Counted from the stretch's first letter, positions 41,098 to 50,604 are shown. The stretch is DNA of 64,000 nt from Pseudoalteromonas arctica A 37-1-2 (GCF_000238395.3 NZ_CP011025.1:2604001-2668000), one strand, 5' to 3'. The notes: generated by a model from the letters alone, not told the origin. Numbers and translations: made by a program.

Positions 41098-41861
41098 TGC
41101 GACACACTAATCAGCTTATATTTACTACATTATTAATTTTACTTTTAAGTGCTTGTAGCAGTGGCTCAAGTAGCCGTTATAGCATGCGCCATGATGCAGC
41201 ACCACTTAGAGCCCCGACTACACTTGAGATGCAAGACGCGATAGTTACCGAAGTAACTAAAAGCGCCAGCGCTAGCCGCCCATATACAGTGCTTGGTAAA
41301 AGTTATTCGCCCATGCTTGATGAGACAGGCTTTAGTGAAGAAGGCATTGCCTCTTGGTATGGTCGTAAGTTTCATGGTTATCACACCTCAAATGGTGAAA
41401 CGTACGATATGTTTGCCATGACCGCAGCGCATAAAACGCTGCCACTACCTAGCTTTGTTAAAGTAACCAATACAGCAAATGGTAAATCGGTAATCGTACG
41501 CGTGAACGACCGGGGCCCGTTTCATGACGATAGAATAATTGACCTTTCGTACGCAGCCGCTTATAAGCTTGGCTATTACACCCATGGTACAGCAAAGGTT
41601 AAGCTAGAAGCCGTTACGCTTGCGGGCGCAACTGCGCGTCAAACCTATATTCAGGTAGCTGCAGGTAGTACACTTGCTAATATTGAAGCACTTGCCAGCA
41701 CATTGCGAGAGCAATACAAATTACCAACAAATATTGTGCAAAAAGACGATATTTACAGACTGCATTTAGGGCCAATAAAAGACACCCCTCATGCAGACGA
41801 AGTATTAAAAAAATTAAAACAAAATCAATTTCAAAACGCGTTCTTGCTTTACACTCAGTAA
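41097..41861 (+). CDS. rlpA: Septal ring lytic transglycosylase / lipoprotein RlpA
   Basis: 254 residues. Lipobox LLLSACSSG; a double-psi beta-barrel with GIASWYGRKFHGYHTSNGE and RVNDRGPFHDDRIIDLS; and a C-terminal SPOR domain (TYIQVAAGSTLANIEALA). Homologues are lytic transglycosylases acting on denuded glycan at the septum. Overlaps the mrdB stop by one base. Confidence 0.96.
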   Translation: MRHTNQLIFTTLLILLLSACSSGSSSRYSMRHDAAPLRAPTTLEMQDAIVTEVTKSASASRPYTVLGKSYSPMLDETGFSEEGIASWYGRKFHGYHTSNGETYDMFAMTAAHKTLPLPSFVKVTNTANGKSVIVRVNDRGPFHDDRIIDLSYAAAYKLGYYTHGTAKVKLEAVTLAGATARQTYIQVAAGSTLANIEALASTLREQYKLPTNIVQKDDIYRLHLGPIKDTPHADEVLKKLKQNQFQNAFLLYTQ

Positions 41862-41866
41862 GACTA

Positions 41867-41914
41867 ATACCCAAACTACCCCAGGATGCTCGCATCTTGG
41901 GCTGGTTTGGGTAT
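41867..41914. repeat. 48-bp cruciform-forming palindrome between rlpA and dacA
   Basis: Outer arms ATACCCAAAC (41867-41876) and GTTTGGGTAT (41905-41914) enclose an inner stem with GATGC (41885-41889) and GCATC (41892-41896) extended by CCCAG/TTGGG pairing. No T-run follows. It looks like a REP-type intergenic repeat; only this copy is seen in the window. Confidence 0.65.
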
Positions 41915-41951
41915 AAAATGGCGTAACGCGAATCTTTAACTTTAACCATTA

Positions 41952-43124
41952 ATGAGTATGATGAAATCTATTAAACATAAAATCCTCAAAGGTGTATGCG
42001 GCCTAGTTTGTACAGCCGCCGTATTTTCAGCCAGCGCCCAAATTATTCCGGCACCACCTCAAGTTAATGCAAAAGGTTATTTTTTGGTCGACTTTACAAC
42101 AGGTAAAGTTATTGCTGAAGGTGAAGCCGATACACAGCTAGCACCTGCAAGTTTAACTAAAATGATGACCAGTTATGTAATTGGTACTGAAATTAAAGCA
42201 GGTAATATTGCCACTACCGATATGGTAACGGTAAGCGAAAAAGCATGGGCTAAAAACTTCCCAGAATCTTCAAAGATGTTTATTGAAGTAGGTAAGCAAA
42301 TTAGTGTTGATCAGCTTAACCACGGTATTATTATCCAATCAGGTAATGATGCATGTGTTGCAATGGCTGAGCATATTGCTGGAAGCGAAAGCGCATTTGC
42401 TGATTTAATGAATGCCCATGCTGCTAAATTAGGTATGAGCAACAGCCACTTTATCAACAGCCACGGCCTTGATACTGACGAGCACTTCACAACGCCTCGC
42501 GATATGGCGACACTTGGTGCTGCACTTATTCGTGATGTGCCAGATGAATATGCACTTTATAAGCAAAAATCGTTTACTTATAACGGCATTAAGCAATATA
42601 ACCGTAACTCATTATTGTGGGACGAAAGCTTAGATGTTGACGGTATTAAAACTGGTCATACATCAGAAGCTGGCTACAGCCTAGTTACCTCAGCAACTAA
42701 AAACGATATGCGTTTAATTGCTGTTGTTATGGGTACTACCAGCGAACGAGCTCGTAAAGTAGAAAGTAAAAAACTACTTAACTATGGTTTTCGTTTTTAT
42801 GAAACAATTACTCCGTACAAAGCAGGCGATAGCTTTGCAGAACAACGTATTTGGATGGGTAACAAAGAAAATGTATCTTTAGGTATTTTAGAAGATACAC
42901 CGATTACTATCCCACGTGGTCAGCATAAAAACCTTAAAGCTAACTTTGAGCTAGATAACACGCTTGAAGCACCACTTGCTAAAGGTACTAAAGTAGGTAC
43001 GTTATTCTTACAACTAGAGGGCGAAGATATTGCTCAATACCCACTGGTAACACTTGAAGAAGTGGAAGAAGGCAGCTTCTTTAGCAAAATTTATGATTAC
43101 TTACGTTTACAGATCATGCAGTAA
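41952..43124 (+). CDS. dacA: D-alanyl-D-alanine carboxypeptidase (PBP5/6-type)
   Basis: 390 residues with a Sec signal peptide ending near SASAQ. Catalytic motifs: ASLTKMMTSY (SxxK), SGNDACVAMAEH (SxN) and KTGHTSEAG. A C-terminal beta domain ends in an amphipathic helix (KIYDYLRLQIMQ) that anchors PBP5 to the inner membrane. Removes terminal D-Ala from pentapeptides. Two upstream Met codons make the start uncertain by a few residues. Confidence 0.97.
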   Translation: MSMMKSIKHKILKGVCGLVCTAAVFSASAQIIPAPPQVNAKGYFLVDFTTGKVIAEGEADTQLAPASLTKMMTSYVIGTEIKAGNIATTDMVTVSEKAWAKNFPESSKMFIEVGKQISVDQLNHGIIIQSGNDACVAMAEHIAGSESAFADLMNAHAAKLGMSNSHFINSHGLDTDEHFTTPRDMATLGAALIRDVPDEYALYKQKSFTYNGIKQYNRNSLLWDESLDVDGIKTGHTSEAGYSLVTSATKNDMRLIAVVMGTTSERARKVESKKLLNYGFRFYETITPYKAGDSFAEQRIWMGNKENVSLGILEDTPITIPRGQHKNLKANFELDNTLEAPLAKGTKVGTLFLQLEGEDIAQYPLVTLEEVEEGSFFSKIYDYLRLQIMQ

Positions 43125-43160
43125 TTTATAGCTCCCCTATTAACTAGGGTAACTAATTTA

Positions 43161-43189
43161 AACGTCTCCACTGTGAGGCGTTTTTTTTT
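43161..43189 (+). terminator. Intrinsic terminator after dacA
   Basis: AACGTCTC pairs with GAGGCGTT (one G-U), loop CACTGT, followed by a nine-T run. Confidence 0.9.
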
Positions 43190-43299
43190 GCTTGAAAAAT
43201 GTTAGAATGCGCCCCATATAAGCAAGACTGCTAATTGCCTATCTGTATTAAGCTTCAAGCTTGCATAGAGTCCACACTTTTGTATGAGGAGTCACCGTC

Positions 43300-43578
43300 G
43301 TGGTTCAACCTGTTAAAGATACTAAATTTGATGAGTACCTAGAGTACCCTTGCCCATTTACATTCAGAATAATGGGTTTAGCTAATGTAAACTTAACTGA
43401 GCAAATTTTAGCTAAGTTACAACCAATAGCACCTGGCGATTACGCCCCTAAAGTAAAACCAAGCAGCAAAGGTAATTACGAGTCAGTAAGCCTTGTAGCA
43501 ACGGTTACTAGCGGCAAACACATTGAAGAAATTTACAACGTGATCAGCAATATTGATGACGTACGCCACATGCTTTAA
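43300..43578 (+). CDS. ybeD: DUF493 family protein YbeD
   Basis: 92 residues from GTG 43300 with GAGGAG upstream. [19 protein letters not shown] is the DUF493 signature of an ACT-like fold. Function not established; the gene is conserved between dacA and lipB. lipB starts 19 bp later. Confidence 0.92.
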   Translation: MVQPVKDTKFDEYLEYPCPFTFRIMGLANVNLTEQILAKLQPIAPGDYAPKVKPSSKGNYESVSLVATVTSGKHIEEIYNVISNIDDVRHML

Positions 43579-43597
43579 GCCATAGTTGAGATTTGTT

Positions 43598-44251
43598 GTG
43601 AACGAAAACACTTTGATCGTACGCCAACTGGGTCGTCAGCGTTATATGCCAATTTGGCAAAAAATGCAGGACTTTACCGACACCCGTGATGAAAATACGC
43701 CAGATGAAATTTGGCTTGTAGAGCACGAGAGTGTATTCACCCAAGGTCAGGCTGGTAAGGACGAACACTTACTGGCTCCTGGCGACATTGAGGTGATTAA
43801 AGTTGACCGTGGCGGACAAGTAACTTATCACGGCCCTGGCCAGCAAATGATGTATGTATTATTTAATCTACGTCGTTTAAAGATTGGTGTACGTGAACTG
43901 GTTACATGGCTTGAAGAGTGCATTATTGAATCACTCGCCGAGTATGGTATTGAAGCTTATGCTAAAGCTGATGCACCCGGTGTTTACGTTAACGACAGCA
44001 AAATTGCATCCCTTGGGTTAAGGGTTCGTCGTGGTTGCTCGTTTCATGGCTTAGCATTAAATGTTAACATGGACCTAAGTCCATTTTTACGCATTAACCC
44101 ATGTGGTTATGCGGGCATGAATATGGTGCAAACTAAAGAATTAGATGGTCCTCAAAACCTAGAAAGTGCAGGTGAAGGATTGGTGAAACACATGATCAAG
44201 AAGCTTAATGCAACACAGGTTAAGCATACTGAAGGGTTTGAAAACGAATGA
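43598..44251 (+). CDS. lipB: Octanoyl-[acyl-carrier-protein]:protein N-octanoyltransferase
   Basis: 217 residues from GTG 43598, which has a GAG ribosome element seven bases upstream; a TTG at 43586 would add four residues. [18 protein letters not shown] and [21 protein letters not shown] carry the active-site lysine and thioester-forming region. Moves octanoyl groups from ACP to lipoyl domains. Its last four bases overlap lipA, so the two steps of lipoylation are coupled. Confidence 0.95.
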   Translation: MNENTLIVRQLGRQRYMPIWQKMQDFTDTRDENTPDEIWLVEHESVFTQGQAGKDEHLLAPGDIEVIKVDRGGQVTYHGPGQQMMYVLFNLRRLKIGVRELVTWLEECIIESLAEYGIEAYAKADAPGVYVNDSKIASLGLRVRRGCSFHGLALNVNMDLSPFLRINPCGYAGMNMVQTKELDGPQNLESAGEGLVKHMIKKLNATQVKHTEGFENE

Positions 44252-45213
44252 ATAAACCAGTCAAAATGGAACCAGGTGTAAAACTACGCGACGCAGAAAA
44301 AATGGCGTTGATCCCAGTAAAAGTTTTACCTACAGAAAAAACTGAAATGTTGCGTAAGCCAGAATGGTTAAAAATTCGCTTACCTAAATCAACCGATCGC
44401 ATTGACGGCATTAAAAAAGCGCTACGTAAGCATGGCTTACACTCGGTATGTGAAGAGGCTTCGTGCCCTAACCTATCTGAATGTTTTAACCACGGTACAG
44501 CTACCTTTATGATTTTAGGTGCTATTTGTACTCGTCGTTGCCCATTTTGTGATGTTGCTCATGGTCGCCCATTAAAACCTGATGCCACTGAACCTGAAAA
44601 GCTAGCACTTACTATAAAAGATATGAAGCTAAGCTACGTTGTAATCACTTCAGTTGATCGTGATGATTTACGTGATGGTGGTGCACAGCATTTTGCCGAT
44701 TGTATTCGCGAGATTCGTAAGCACAACCCAACTATTACTATCGAAATTTTAGTACCTGATTTTCGTGGTCGTATGGACCGCGCACTAGAGATATTAATCG
44801 AGACGCCACCAGATGTGTTTAACCACAATCTTGAAACTGCGCCACGTTTATACAAACTAGCTCGCCCAGGTGCTGACTACAAATGGTCATTAGAATTACT
44901 TCGTCGCTTTAAAGAAGCTCACCCAGAAGTAAAAACTAAATCAGGCTTAATGGTAGGTTTAGGTGAAGAAATTAGCGAAATTGAAGAAGTACTTCGCGAT
45001 TTACGTGCACACAACGTTGACATGCTAACTGTAGGCCAATATCTACAACCTTCTAAGCATCACTTACCAGTTAAACGCTACGTGCCACCAGTAGAGTTTG
45101 ACGGCTTAAAAGCGTATGCAGACGAAATTGGCTTTACTCACGCGGCTTCAGGTCCGTTTGTACGCTCAAGCTACCATGCTGATCAACAAGCAGCGGGCAA
45201 AGAAGTAAAATAA
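44248..45213 (+). CDS. lipA: Lipoyl synthase
   Basis: 321 residues. The auxiliary cluster motif ([12 protein letters not shown]) and the radical-SAM motif ([10 protein letters not shown]) are intact, as is the C-terminal RSSYHADQQ. Inserts two sulfurs into the octanoyl group. It ends the long core block; a strong terminator follows. Confidence 0.98.
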   Translation: MNKPVKMEPGVKLRDAEKMALIPVKVLPTEKTEMLRKPEWLKIRLPKSTDRIDGIKKALRKHGLHSVCEEASCPNLSECFNHGTATFMILGAICTRRCPFCDVAHGRPLKPDATEPEKLALTIKDMKLSYVVITSVDRDDLRDGGAQHFADCIREIRKHNPTITIEILVPDFRGRMDRALEILIETPPDVFNHNLETAPRLYKLARPGADYKWSLELLRRFKEAHPEVKTKSGLMVGLGEEISEIEEVLRDLRAHNVDMLTVGQYLQPSKHHLPVKRYVPPVEFDGLKAYADEIGFTHAASGPFVRSSYHADQQAAGKEVK

Positions 45214-45233
45214 CCACTTTTATCAAAGAATAA

Positions 45234-45272
45234 AAAAAGCCGTTAATAATGCATAATTATTAACGGCTTTTT
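45234..45272. terminator. Bidirectional terminator between lipA and a convergent lipoprotein gene
   Basis: A 17-bp perfect stem (45234-45250 with 45256-45272, loop GCATA) carries A-runs and T-runs on both sides, so it can serve both convergent genes. Confidence 0.93.
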
Positions 45273-45293
45273 CATGCTAATTGATAAAATAGC

Positions 45294-46580
45294 TTACTGC
45301 GCTAACTTACCTCTTGTGATAGAAAAATCAGCAAACCTAACACGTTCTTCATCAACTCGAAGGCTGTCGGTTTCAACAATTGAGCGGTATATTCCCCACT
45401 TAGGACGAGCAAAATCATCATCATTAAAGCCGCGCCACATATCTATGTTTTGCTCGCTTATATTAAATATCTCTGCGTTGTCGCTTAAGCGCGTTAATGT
45501 CATATCAAGCTTACCACTTTCACTAAATGTAGCTTGTACAAATACCTCGACCCATTCATCTGTAATTAAAGACCAGTCGGTTTCAATTAAGTTTTTATCA
45601 AGACCCGTGCTGTTACCGTTTTCGTCAAAGCCTGCGCTATACCGCACTTGCAGTTGATTGCCTGTACTGTTTTTTTGCGCACCCGAGAGAGTGATAATAG
45701 GCTGATCGTCATTACCATTGGTGTTGTCGTTACTCTCGTTACGGGCTTTTATTTGAAAAAAATGGCTAAACTTACTCGTAAGCTCAAGCTCGCTGCTTAC
45801 TTTAAATTTCCAGCTGTATTGAAATGTCTCCCCCTCAAACGCCAGTGTTTCTTGCGGTGATTTATCGTAGGTTTTTATTTCGTTGCGTTGCCTGTCACTT
45901 GCACCTTTGTCTTTATCTTGGTCATCATCTCGGTGGGCTAAAAATACAAAATGGCTACCAATTATCGTATCGGTATCTTCGATAATATGGACAACACTTT
46001 CATGATTGCCAGCGTATAAATCTGGAGATTCAATTGACCCTTCGCCGAATGCATTTTCAATAAGTGTGTATGCGTCAAGTCCCGAATCTACGCCATCTGA
46101 TTGCAATAACACGTGCGAGATGCTCTCAAAGCCATCAGCTTGAGTTATTGGTGCACCAACAATTGTTATGATAATTTGTGCGCCAGTACCATCTAAAGAG
46201 TTTACTGTTATTGTGTCTTGCAGTGTTTCATCTTCCCTTAAAGATGTTATTGAAGCATTTAAATCATCAAGTGTGTATGACCAATCTCCACCAGCATTTA
46301 AGCTAAAAAAACCATAGCTTGTAGCGCTATTTTCTTGTGCTATAAAAGCAGCCTCACCGGATTGTTGATCAGTAATGGTTAATGAGCCTGTTATTGCATC
46401 ATTACTATCACTAATAACTTCGCCTCGGCTATTACCACCAATTATTGCAGGAGTTTGTAAAGTAATCGCTTCATTATTTTGCACCGTAGAATCAGAGCCA
46501 GAGCTGCCACAACCAACAACTAAACAAGATAGAAGTGCGGTTGTAATTACATTACACAGTTTAAGATTATATTTAGGCAT
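45294..46580 (-). CDS. Secreted lipoprotein with VCBS repeat and lyase-like jelly-roll domain
   Basis: 428 residues. Signal peptide with lipobox VVGC (C24), a Ser/Gly/Asp linker, one VCBS-type repeat (about 65-140: GSLTITDQQSGEAAF, then GGDWSYTLDD and TITVNSLDG), then a C-terminal beta-rich domain with SDRQRNEIKTYDKSP and FQYSWKFKV. The latter resembles PL28- and heparin-lyase-like polysaccharide lyases that bind an acidic glycan; family assignment is inference. Outer-surface polysaccharide breakdown would suit a marine life style. No SusC/TonB receptor or other PUL gene is beside it. Confidence 0.6.
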   Translation of the reverse strand: MPKYNLKLCNVITTALLSCLVVGCGSSGSDSTVQNNEAITLQTPAIIGGNSRGEVISDSNDAITGSLTITDQQSGEAAFIAQENSATSYGFFSLNAGGDWSYTLDDLNASITSLREDETLQDTITVNSLDGTGAQIIITIVGAPITQADGFESISHVLLQSDGVDSGLDAYTLIENAFGEGSIESPDLYAGNHESVVHIIEDTDTIIGSHFVFLAHRDDDQDKDKGASDRQRNEIKTYDKSPQETLAFEGETFQYSWKFKVSSELELTSKFSHFFQIKARNESNDNTNGNDDQPIITLSGAQKNSTGNQLQVRYSAGFDENGNSTGLDKNLIETDWSLITDEWVEVFVQATFSESGKLDMTLTRLSDNAEIFNISEQNIDMWRGFNDDDFARPKWGIYRSIVETDSLRVDEERVRFADFSITRGKLAQ

Positions 46581-46834
46581 TGTTAGCTTTATAGTTAATA
46601 GTAAGTTAATAAAACATAACTTACCAATTAACTATGTAAATAACCACAACTCAATTACCAATTAACATGACCAATTTGATGGCAATCCATTTAAAATTAT
46701 AAAGCTATGTTTTTTCAGTGTGATACAAACAATTATTCCTATAGAACGTTTATTTATATATGTTTTAAAATAAAATTAGGTTAAAGCTGAGTTACTTGAG
46801 ATAATTAGTACTGACATAATTATTTAGGTTCATT

Positions 46835-47074
46835 ATGAAACTATTAGTTCGTAACTTGTCTCGTGCTACCACTGAGCATGAGCTTCGTACTTTATTTGCA
46901 GAGCACGGTAAAGTGACTACCTGCAACTTGGTACTTGATAAAGAAACTGGCCAATCTAAAGGCTTTGCCTTTTTAGAAATGCCAAACGACATAGAAAGTA
47001 AAAGCGCCATTAAAGCACTTAACCAATCTACTGTTGATAAAAGTAAGATCCGCGTAAAGCTTGCAGACGCATAA
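46835..47074 (+). CDS. Single-RRM RNA-binding protein
   Basis: 79 residues, almost entirely one RRM. RNP2 is KLLVRNL and RNP1 is KGFAFLEM, with the intervening acidic helix region. Small bacterial RRM proteins are thought to be cold- or stress-related RNA chaperones. It stands alone with a terminator at 47095; the upstream 254 bp (46581-46834) is AT-rich and shows nothing further. Confidence 0.9.
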   Translation: MKLLVRNLSRATTEHELRTLFAEHGKVTTCNLVLDKETGQSKGFAFLEMPNDIESKSAIKALNQSTVDKSKIRVKLADA

Positions 47075-47094
47075 AGCTAACTGCAACTTATACT

Positions 47095-47120
47095 AAAAAA
47101 CCAGCTAATGCTGGTTTTTT
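47095..47120 (+). terminator. Intrinsic terminator after the RRM gene
   Basis: An 11-bp stem (AAAAAACCAGC/GCTGGTTTTTT, loop TAAT) followed by T-rich DNA. Confidence 0.92.
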
Positions 47121-47162
47121 GCTTTTAGTGCCAAGTATTGTATTTAAGCTTTATATTTAGCT

Positions 47163-47191
47163 AAAAAAACTAAGCGGTTATTAAGCCGCTT
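47163..47191 (-). terminator. Terminator overlapping the 3' end of the 49-aa gene
   Basis: AAGCGG (47172-47177) pairs with CCGCTT (47186-47191). On the minus strand it is followed by AGTTTTTTT. The TAA of the small gene lies in the loop. Confidence 0.7.
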
Positions 47192-47330
47192 TTTTTATAC
47201 TTATAGTGCCCAATATTATAAAAGAAGCAGACAGCACAAAAAATGTCTCCTGCTCAGCTAATATTGCAGCAGCAAAAAATGCAATGCCACTAGCTATAAA
47301 TAAATACCCACTTTTTTTACATTGGCTCAT
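47181..47330 (-). CDS. 49-residue two-helix membrane protein
   Basis: Reading from ATG 47330 (MSQCKKSGYLFIASGIAFFA) to TAA 47181. There are two hydrophobic helices (about 9-24 and 30-44) with a short AEQET turn and a basic C terminus (SIKKAA). The ribosome site AAGGGAAC lies about 7 bases upstream and the stop is embedded in a terminator, all as expected of a real small gene. Family not recognised. Probably inner-membrane. Confidence 0.6.
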   Translation of the reverse strand: MSQCKKSGYLFIASGIAFFAAAILAEQETFFVLSASFIILGTISIKKAA

Positions 47331-47463
47331 TATGTGTTCCCTTAGGTTGTTCGTTATTTATACACCTTATCAAATCAATCTGCAATTGAATGAAAAGTTC
47401 TCTATAAAAATTCGACATCGCTGCGGTGCTTCCTTTATATTGAAAGCCTAATTAAATAACAAT

Positions 47464-49092
47464 ATGAAGACTATGGCATCTACTCTTTTAAAAAGCGCTA
47501 GCCTAAGCCTGCTAGTTGCACTCTTTGGCTGCTCAGAGCCTGCAAGCCAACAAACCCCATTAGAAAATACAGCCGGTGTAAGCCTTAGCAATATTAAACA
47601 GCATATTAAAACGCTAGCCTCTGATGACTTTCAAGGCCGAGGCCCGCTTACTCATGGCGAAGTGAAAACAGTAGGCTACTTAAGCGAGCAATATAAAGCG
47701 CTGGGTTTAACCGGTGCTTATAAAGGTAAATACTTACAGCCTGTAAAAATGGCAATGGTGACAGCTAATCAGGACATGCAGTTAAAGGTAGGTGATTTGA
47801 GCTTTGAATCAGGCAAAGACTTTACCGCACGTACCGAGCAACTTCAGCCATTAATTGATGTAAGAAGCTCTGACGTTGTATTTGCGGGCTATGGTATTAA
47901 TGCGCCAGAATATAACTGGAATGACTATAAAAATATTGATGTAACAGATAAAACAGTGGTTGTGCTAGTTAACGATCCAGGCTTTGCTACTCAAAACAAT
48001 GCCCTTTTTACTGGTAATGCAATGACCTACTACGGTCGCTGGACTTATAAATATGAAGAAGCCGCTCGCCAAGGTGCAAAGGCTGTATTTATTGTTCATG
48101 AAACAGCACCTGCGGCATACCCTTGGGGCGTAGTTGAAAGTTCAAACACCGGCACTAAATACACGTTAATGGATAACAATTTAAACGCGTCTAAATTACC
48201 GGTTATGGGCTGGCTAACACTTGATGCGACTGAGAAAATGTTTAACGCCGCAAAGCTTAACTATCAAGATTTAAAACAAGCAGCATTAAATGATGACTTT
48301 AAAGCGACGCCACTTAACTTAAAAGCAAACCTTGCCTTTAAAAACGAAGTATCTCATGCAAAATCGCATAACGTAGTTGCACAAATTACAGGTAGCGAAT
48401 CACCTGACGAATACGTTGTTATTAGCGCTCACTGGGACCACTTTGGTACTAAACAAACGGATACTGGCCCTAAGATTTATAACGGCGCAGTAGATAACGC
48501 TTCAGGCACTGCAGCCACGCTTGAAATAGCACGCATCATGAGCAAAATGAATAAGCAAAAACCATTTAAACGCTCAATTATTTTTGCTAACTTTACAGCA
48601 GAAGAAACGGGGTTAATTGGTTCTGAAGAATTTGCATCGGGTGCGGTTGTACCTACAAAAAAAATGGTCGGTCTATTAAATATTGATGGCATGAACGTGC
48701 TTGATGGTACTGACTACATTTTACAATACGGTAAAGATTTATCGACAATGGAAAACTATTTAGCAAAGGCTGCAAAATCACAAGGCCGTGTTGTTAAAAT
48801 GGATCCTCGCCCGCAAAATGGCTTGTTTTTTAGATCTGATCATTTCTCACTTTCTAAGCAAGGTGTGCCTAGTCTATTATTTATGAGCCTGGGCGATACC
48901 GATCCTGAGTACATTGCGCATAAGTACCATAAAGAAGCAGACGACTACTCTGCTGATTGGTCGTTAGGTGGTGTTAAGCAAGATATAGATCTTATTGTTG
49001 ATATAGCCACTCAACTTGCAAACAATGGCGATTGGCCAAAGTGGACGAGCGAGTCTGACTTTAAAGCCAAACGCGCGCAAGATAAACAATAA
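47464..49092 (+). CDS. M28 family metallopeptidase lipoprotein
   Basis: 542 residues. Lipobox LFGC (C23), a PA-insert domain (about 120-270), then the M28 core. The zinc ligands can be placed: SAHWDHFG (His), GAVDNASGTAA (Asp), AEETGLIGSE (Glu-Glu), LNIDGMN (Asp) and RSDHFSLSK (His). Exopeptidase acting in the periplasm or at the surface; probably used for peptide scavenging. Single gene with its own terminator. Confidence 0.92.
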   Translation: MKTMASTLLKSASLSLLVALFGCSEPASQQTPLENTAGVSLSNIKQHIKTLASDDFQGRGPLTHGEVKTVGYLSEQYKALGLTGAYKGKYLQPVKMAMVTANQDMQLKVGDLSFESGKDFTARTEQLQPLIDVRSSDVVFAGYGINAPEYNWNDYKNIDVTDKTVVVLVNDPGFATQNNALFTGNAMTYYGRWTYKYEEAARQGAKAVFIVHETAPAAYPWGVVESSNTGTKYTLMDNNLNASKLPVMGWLTLDATEKMFNAAKLNYQDLKQAALNDDFKATPLNLKANLAFKNEVSHAKSHNVVAQITGSESPDEYVVISAHWDHFGTKQTDTGPKIYNGAVDNASGTAATLEIARIMSKMNKQKPFKRSIIFANFTAEETGLIGSEEFASGAVVPTKKMVGLLNIDGMNVLDGTDYILQYGKDLSTMENYLAKAAKSQGRVVKMDPRPQNGLFFRSDHFSLSKQGVPSLLFMSLGDTDPEYIAHKYHKEADDYSADWSLGGVKQDIDLIVDIATQLANNGDWPKWTSESDFKAKRAQDKQ

Positions 49093-49117
49093 ATAACTAT
49101 TAATAGTTATGTAATAT

Positions 49118-49144
49118 AAAAATCCTCCTACTTGGAGGATTTTT
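49118..49144. terminator. Bidirectional terminator between M28 peptidase and PDC-sensor genes
   Basis: An 11-bp stem (49118-49128 with 49134-49144, loop TACTT) with T-rich flanks on both sides. The TAG of the minus-strand gene is inside the hairpin. Confidence 0.9.
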
Positions 49145-50075
49145 GTTTTAAACGAGCCCGCATTAATAGCGTTTCGGCCTTTGCTCCTAAATAAACATAA
49201 ATAGCTAGTGCAATTAAAAGCCCCACTACTGCAAGCATCATCGCTATTGCAGGCATTAAATACTCCGATTGCCCCAACGCCGCTTTAAACATAGTTAACA
49301 ACGCCTCAATTGATATAGCAATTAACACGGTAGATATAAACCGTGTAATAGTGCGCCGCGTAGATGAGTGCCTAAAAATATCCTTATGCATAAGGATTTC
49401 TTCTTCGAGTATTGTTTTACCTAAATCGAATACTGCTAATGCTAGGGTGATGTAAATAATGATACTAAAGGGTTCAAGTGGGTCTGATGAGGTATCTACA
49501 TGGGTTAATAGCGCGTATATATCATTAAAAACGATATTCAGTAAAAATAATACTAAGCAAAATAAGCACGCAACAATAATACCGTAACCCGCTTTAAAGT
49601 AAGGCGACATATTAGCGCGCGCAGTATCACCCATTACAAACTCAATAAGCTGCGTTAAGCTCACATCAACGACCAAGTAATGTTGATTATTAATTGGTTT
49701 TTTTAGTTCTTTAATCGCCGATATACATAAATGGTTAGTCGCTATAGAAATGTAGGGATCAGTAAAGCACACCCTATCACTTGTTTTAGCGTTCAAAAAA
49801 TAGGGGCGCTCGCTTAAATCTTGTTGATTACCACTTTCACCTAGTTTTTTTCTATATGCCCGTTTAAAGCAGACATTATTACCCTGCTGCAAACCTTCTG
49901 CATTTAAATAATATTGTAATTCTAAAAATGGGTACTGCTTAATCAGGTAGCGGGTATCACGCTCCTTAGTTAACCCATCCTCAATACTCATCAAAATAGA
50001 TTTAAGTAAGCTGTGTATTACATGCTCATATTCGTGGTAGCGCTCAACACTACTGATATAACTCATTCGCGCCAT
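49128..50075 (-). CDS. PDC/Cache-sensor membrane protein without a known output domain
   Basis: 315 residues. The N-terminal half has a PDC/Cache-type segment (LSERPYFLNAKTSDRVCFTD, PYIS..ATNHLCISAIKEL), normally a periplasmic ligand sensor, but no N-terminal membrane helix precedes it. The C-terminal half has four hydrophobic helices (about 165-186, 205-225, 250-268, 278-302) and a short basic tail; no kinase, GGDEF or MCP domain. I do not know the function. Transcribed toward the M28 gene; starts 233 bp from the EF-hand group. Confidence 0.7.
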   Translation of the reverse strand: MARMSYISSVERYHEYEHVIHSLLKSILMSIEDGLTKERDTRYLIKQYPFLELQYYLNAEGLQQGNNVCFKRAYRKKLGESGNQQDLSERPYFLNAKTSDRVCFTDPYISIATNHLCISAIKELKKPINNQHYLVVDVSLTQLIEFVMGDTARANMSPYFKAGYGIIVACLFCLVLFLLNIVFNDIYALLTHVDTSSDPLEPFSIIIYITLALAVFDLGKTILEEEILMHKDIFRHSSTRRTITRFISTVLIAISIEALLTMFKAALGQSEYLMPAIAMMLAVVGLLIALAIYVYLGAKAETLLMRARLKQKSSK

Positions 50076-50224
50076 TTTAAATACTCATTAACCTAAGTTA
50101 TAAATAGATTTGCAAGTTTAAAACCAATAATAAAACAACTTAATAATCAGTAACTTAATTAAATTAAAACTCGAGTTTTGCACTGTTTTGGTGACTAAAC
50201 AGTAATATATTAAGTTAAATGCAC

Positions 50225-50260
50225 AAAAAAGCAGCTAAGTATTAATTACTTAGCTGCTTT
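50225..50260 (-). terminator. Intrinsic terminator after the first EF-hand gene
   Basis: A 14-bp stem (50228-50241 with 50247-50260, loop TTAAT) with an A-run (T-run on the minus strand) at 50225-50230. Confidence 0.9.
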
Positions 50261-50308
50261 GTGAGTATGACTGGTAAGGCTTTACGACTAACTTAAATAT
50301 AGAGCCTG

Positions 50309-50524
50309 TTACTGAACCTTCGAAAACTCTTCTTTAGATAATTCGCCATTTCCATCTGCATCTAATTGATCAAAAAGCTGTACTAGTTGCGAGTTTACTT
50401 GGGCTTCTGTTTTACTAATTACGCCGTCGCCATCAGTATCAAAAGAATCAAAATCTACCGCAGCAAACGCCGCTGAAGAAGAAGCAAGGGCTACAAGTGC
50501 TAGAGTTTTGTGTAATGTTTTCAT
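50309..50524 (-). CDS. Secreted EF-hand mini-protein A
   Basis: 71 residues: Sec signal peptide (cleavage near SSAAFA, about residue 21), then two complete EF-hand loops, DTDGDGVISKTE and DADGNGELSKEE, joined by a short helix. Such periplasmic calerythrin-like proteins bind Ca2+. It is the most downstream of three tandem paralogues on the minus strand and is followed by a terminator. Confidence 0.9.
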   Translation of the reverse strand: MKTLHKTLALVALASSSAAFAAVDFDSFDTDGDGVISKTEAQVNSQLVQLFDQLDADGNGELSKEEFSKVQ

Positions 50525-50604
50525 AATCGTTTCCTTAGGCTTTGAGCCTGATTAGGGGTAAGAAGTCCTTTTCAAAGATCCTTTAGGAGTAAAGTGTTTA
50601 TAAA

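Noticed and set aside
47206..47451. 81-aa plus-strand frame
   Set aside because: Lies opposite the better-supported 49-aa minus-strand gene and lacks a ribosome site.
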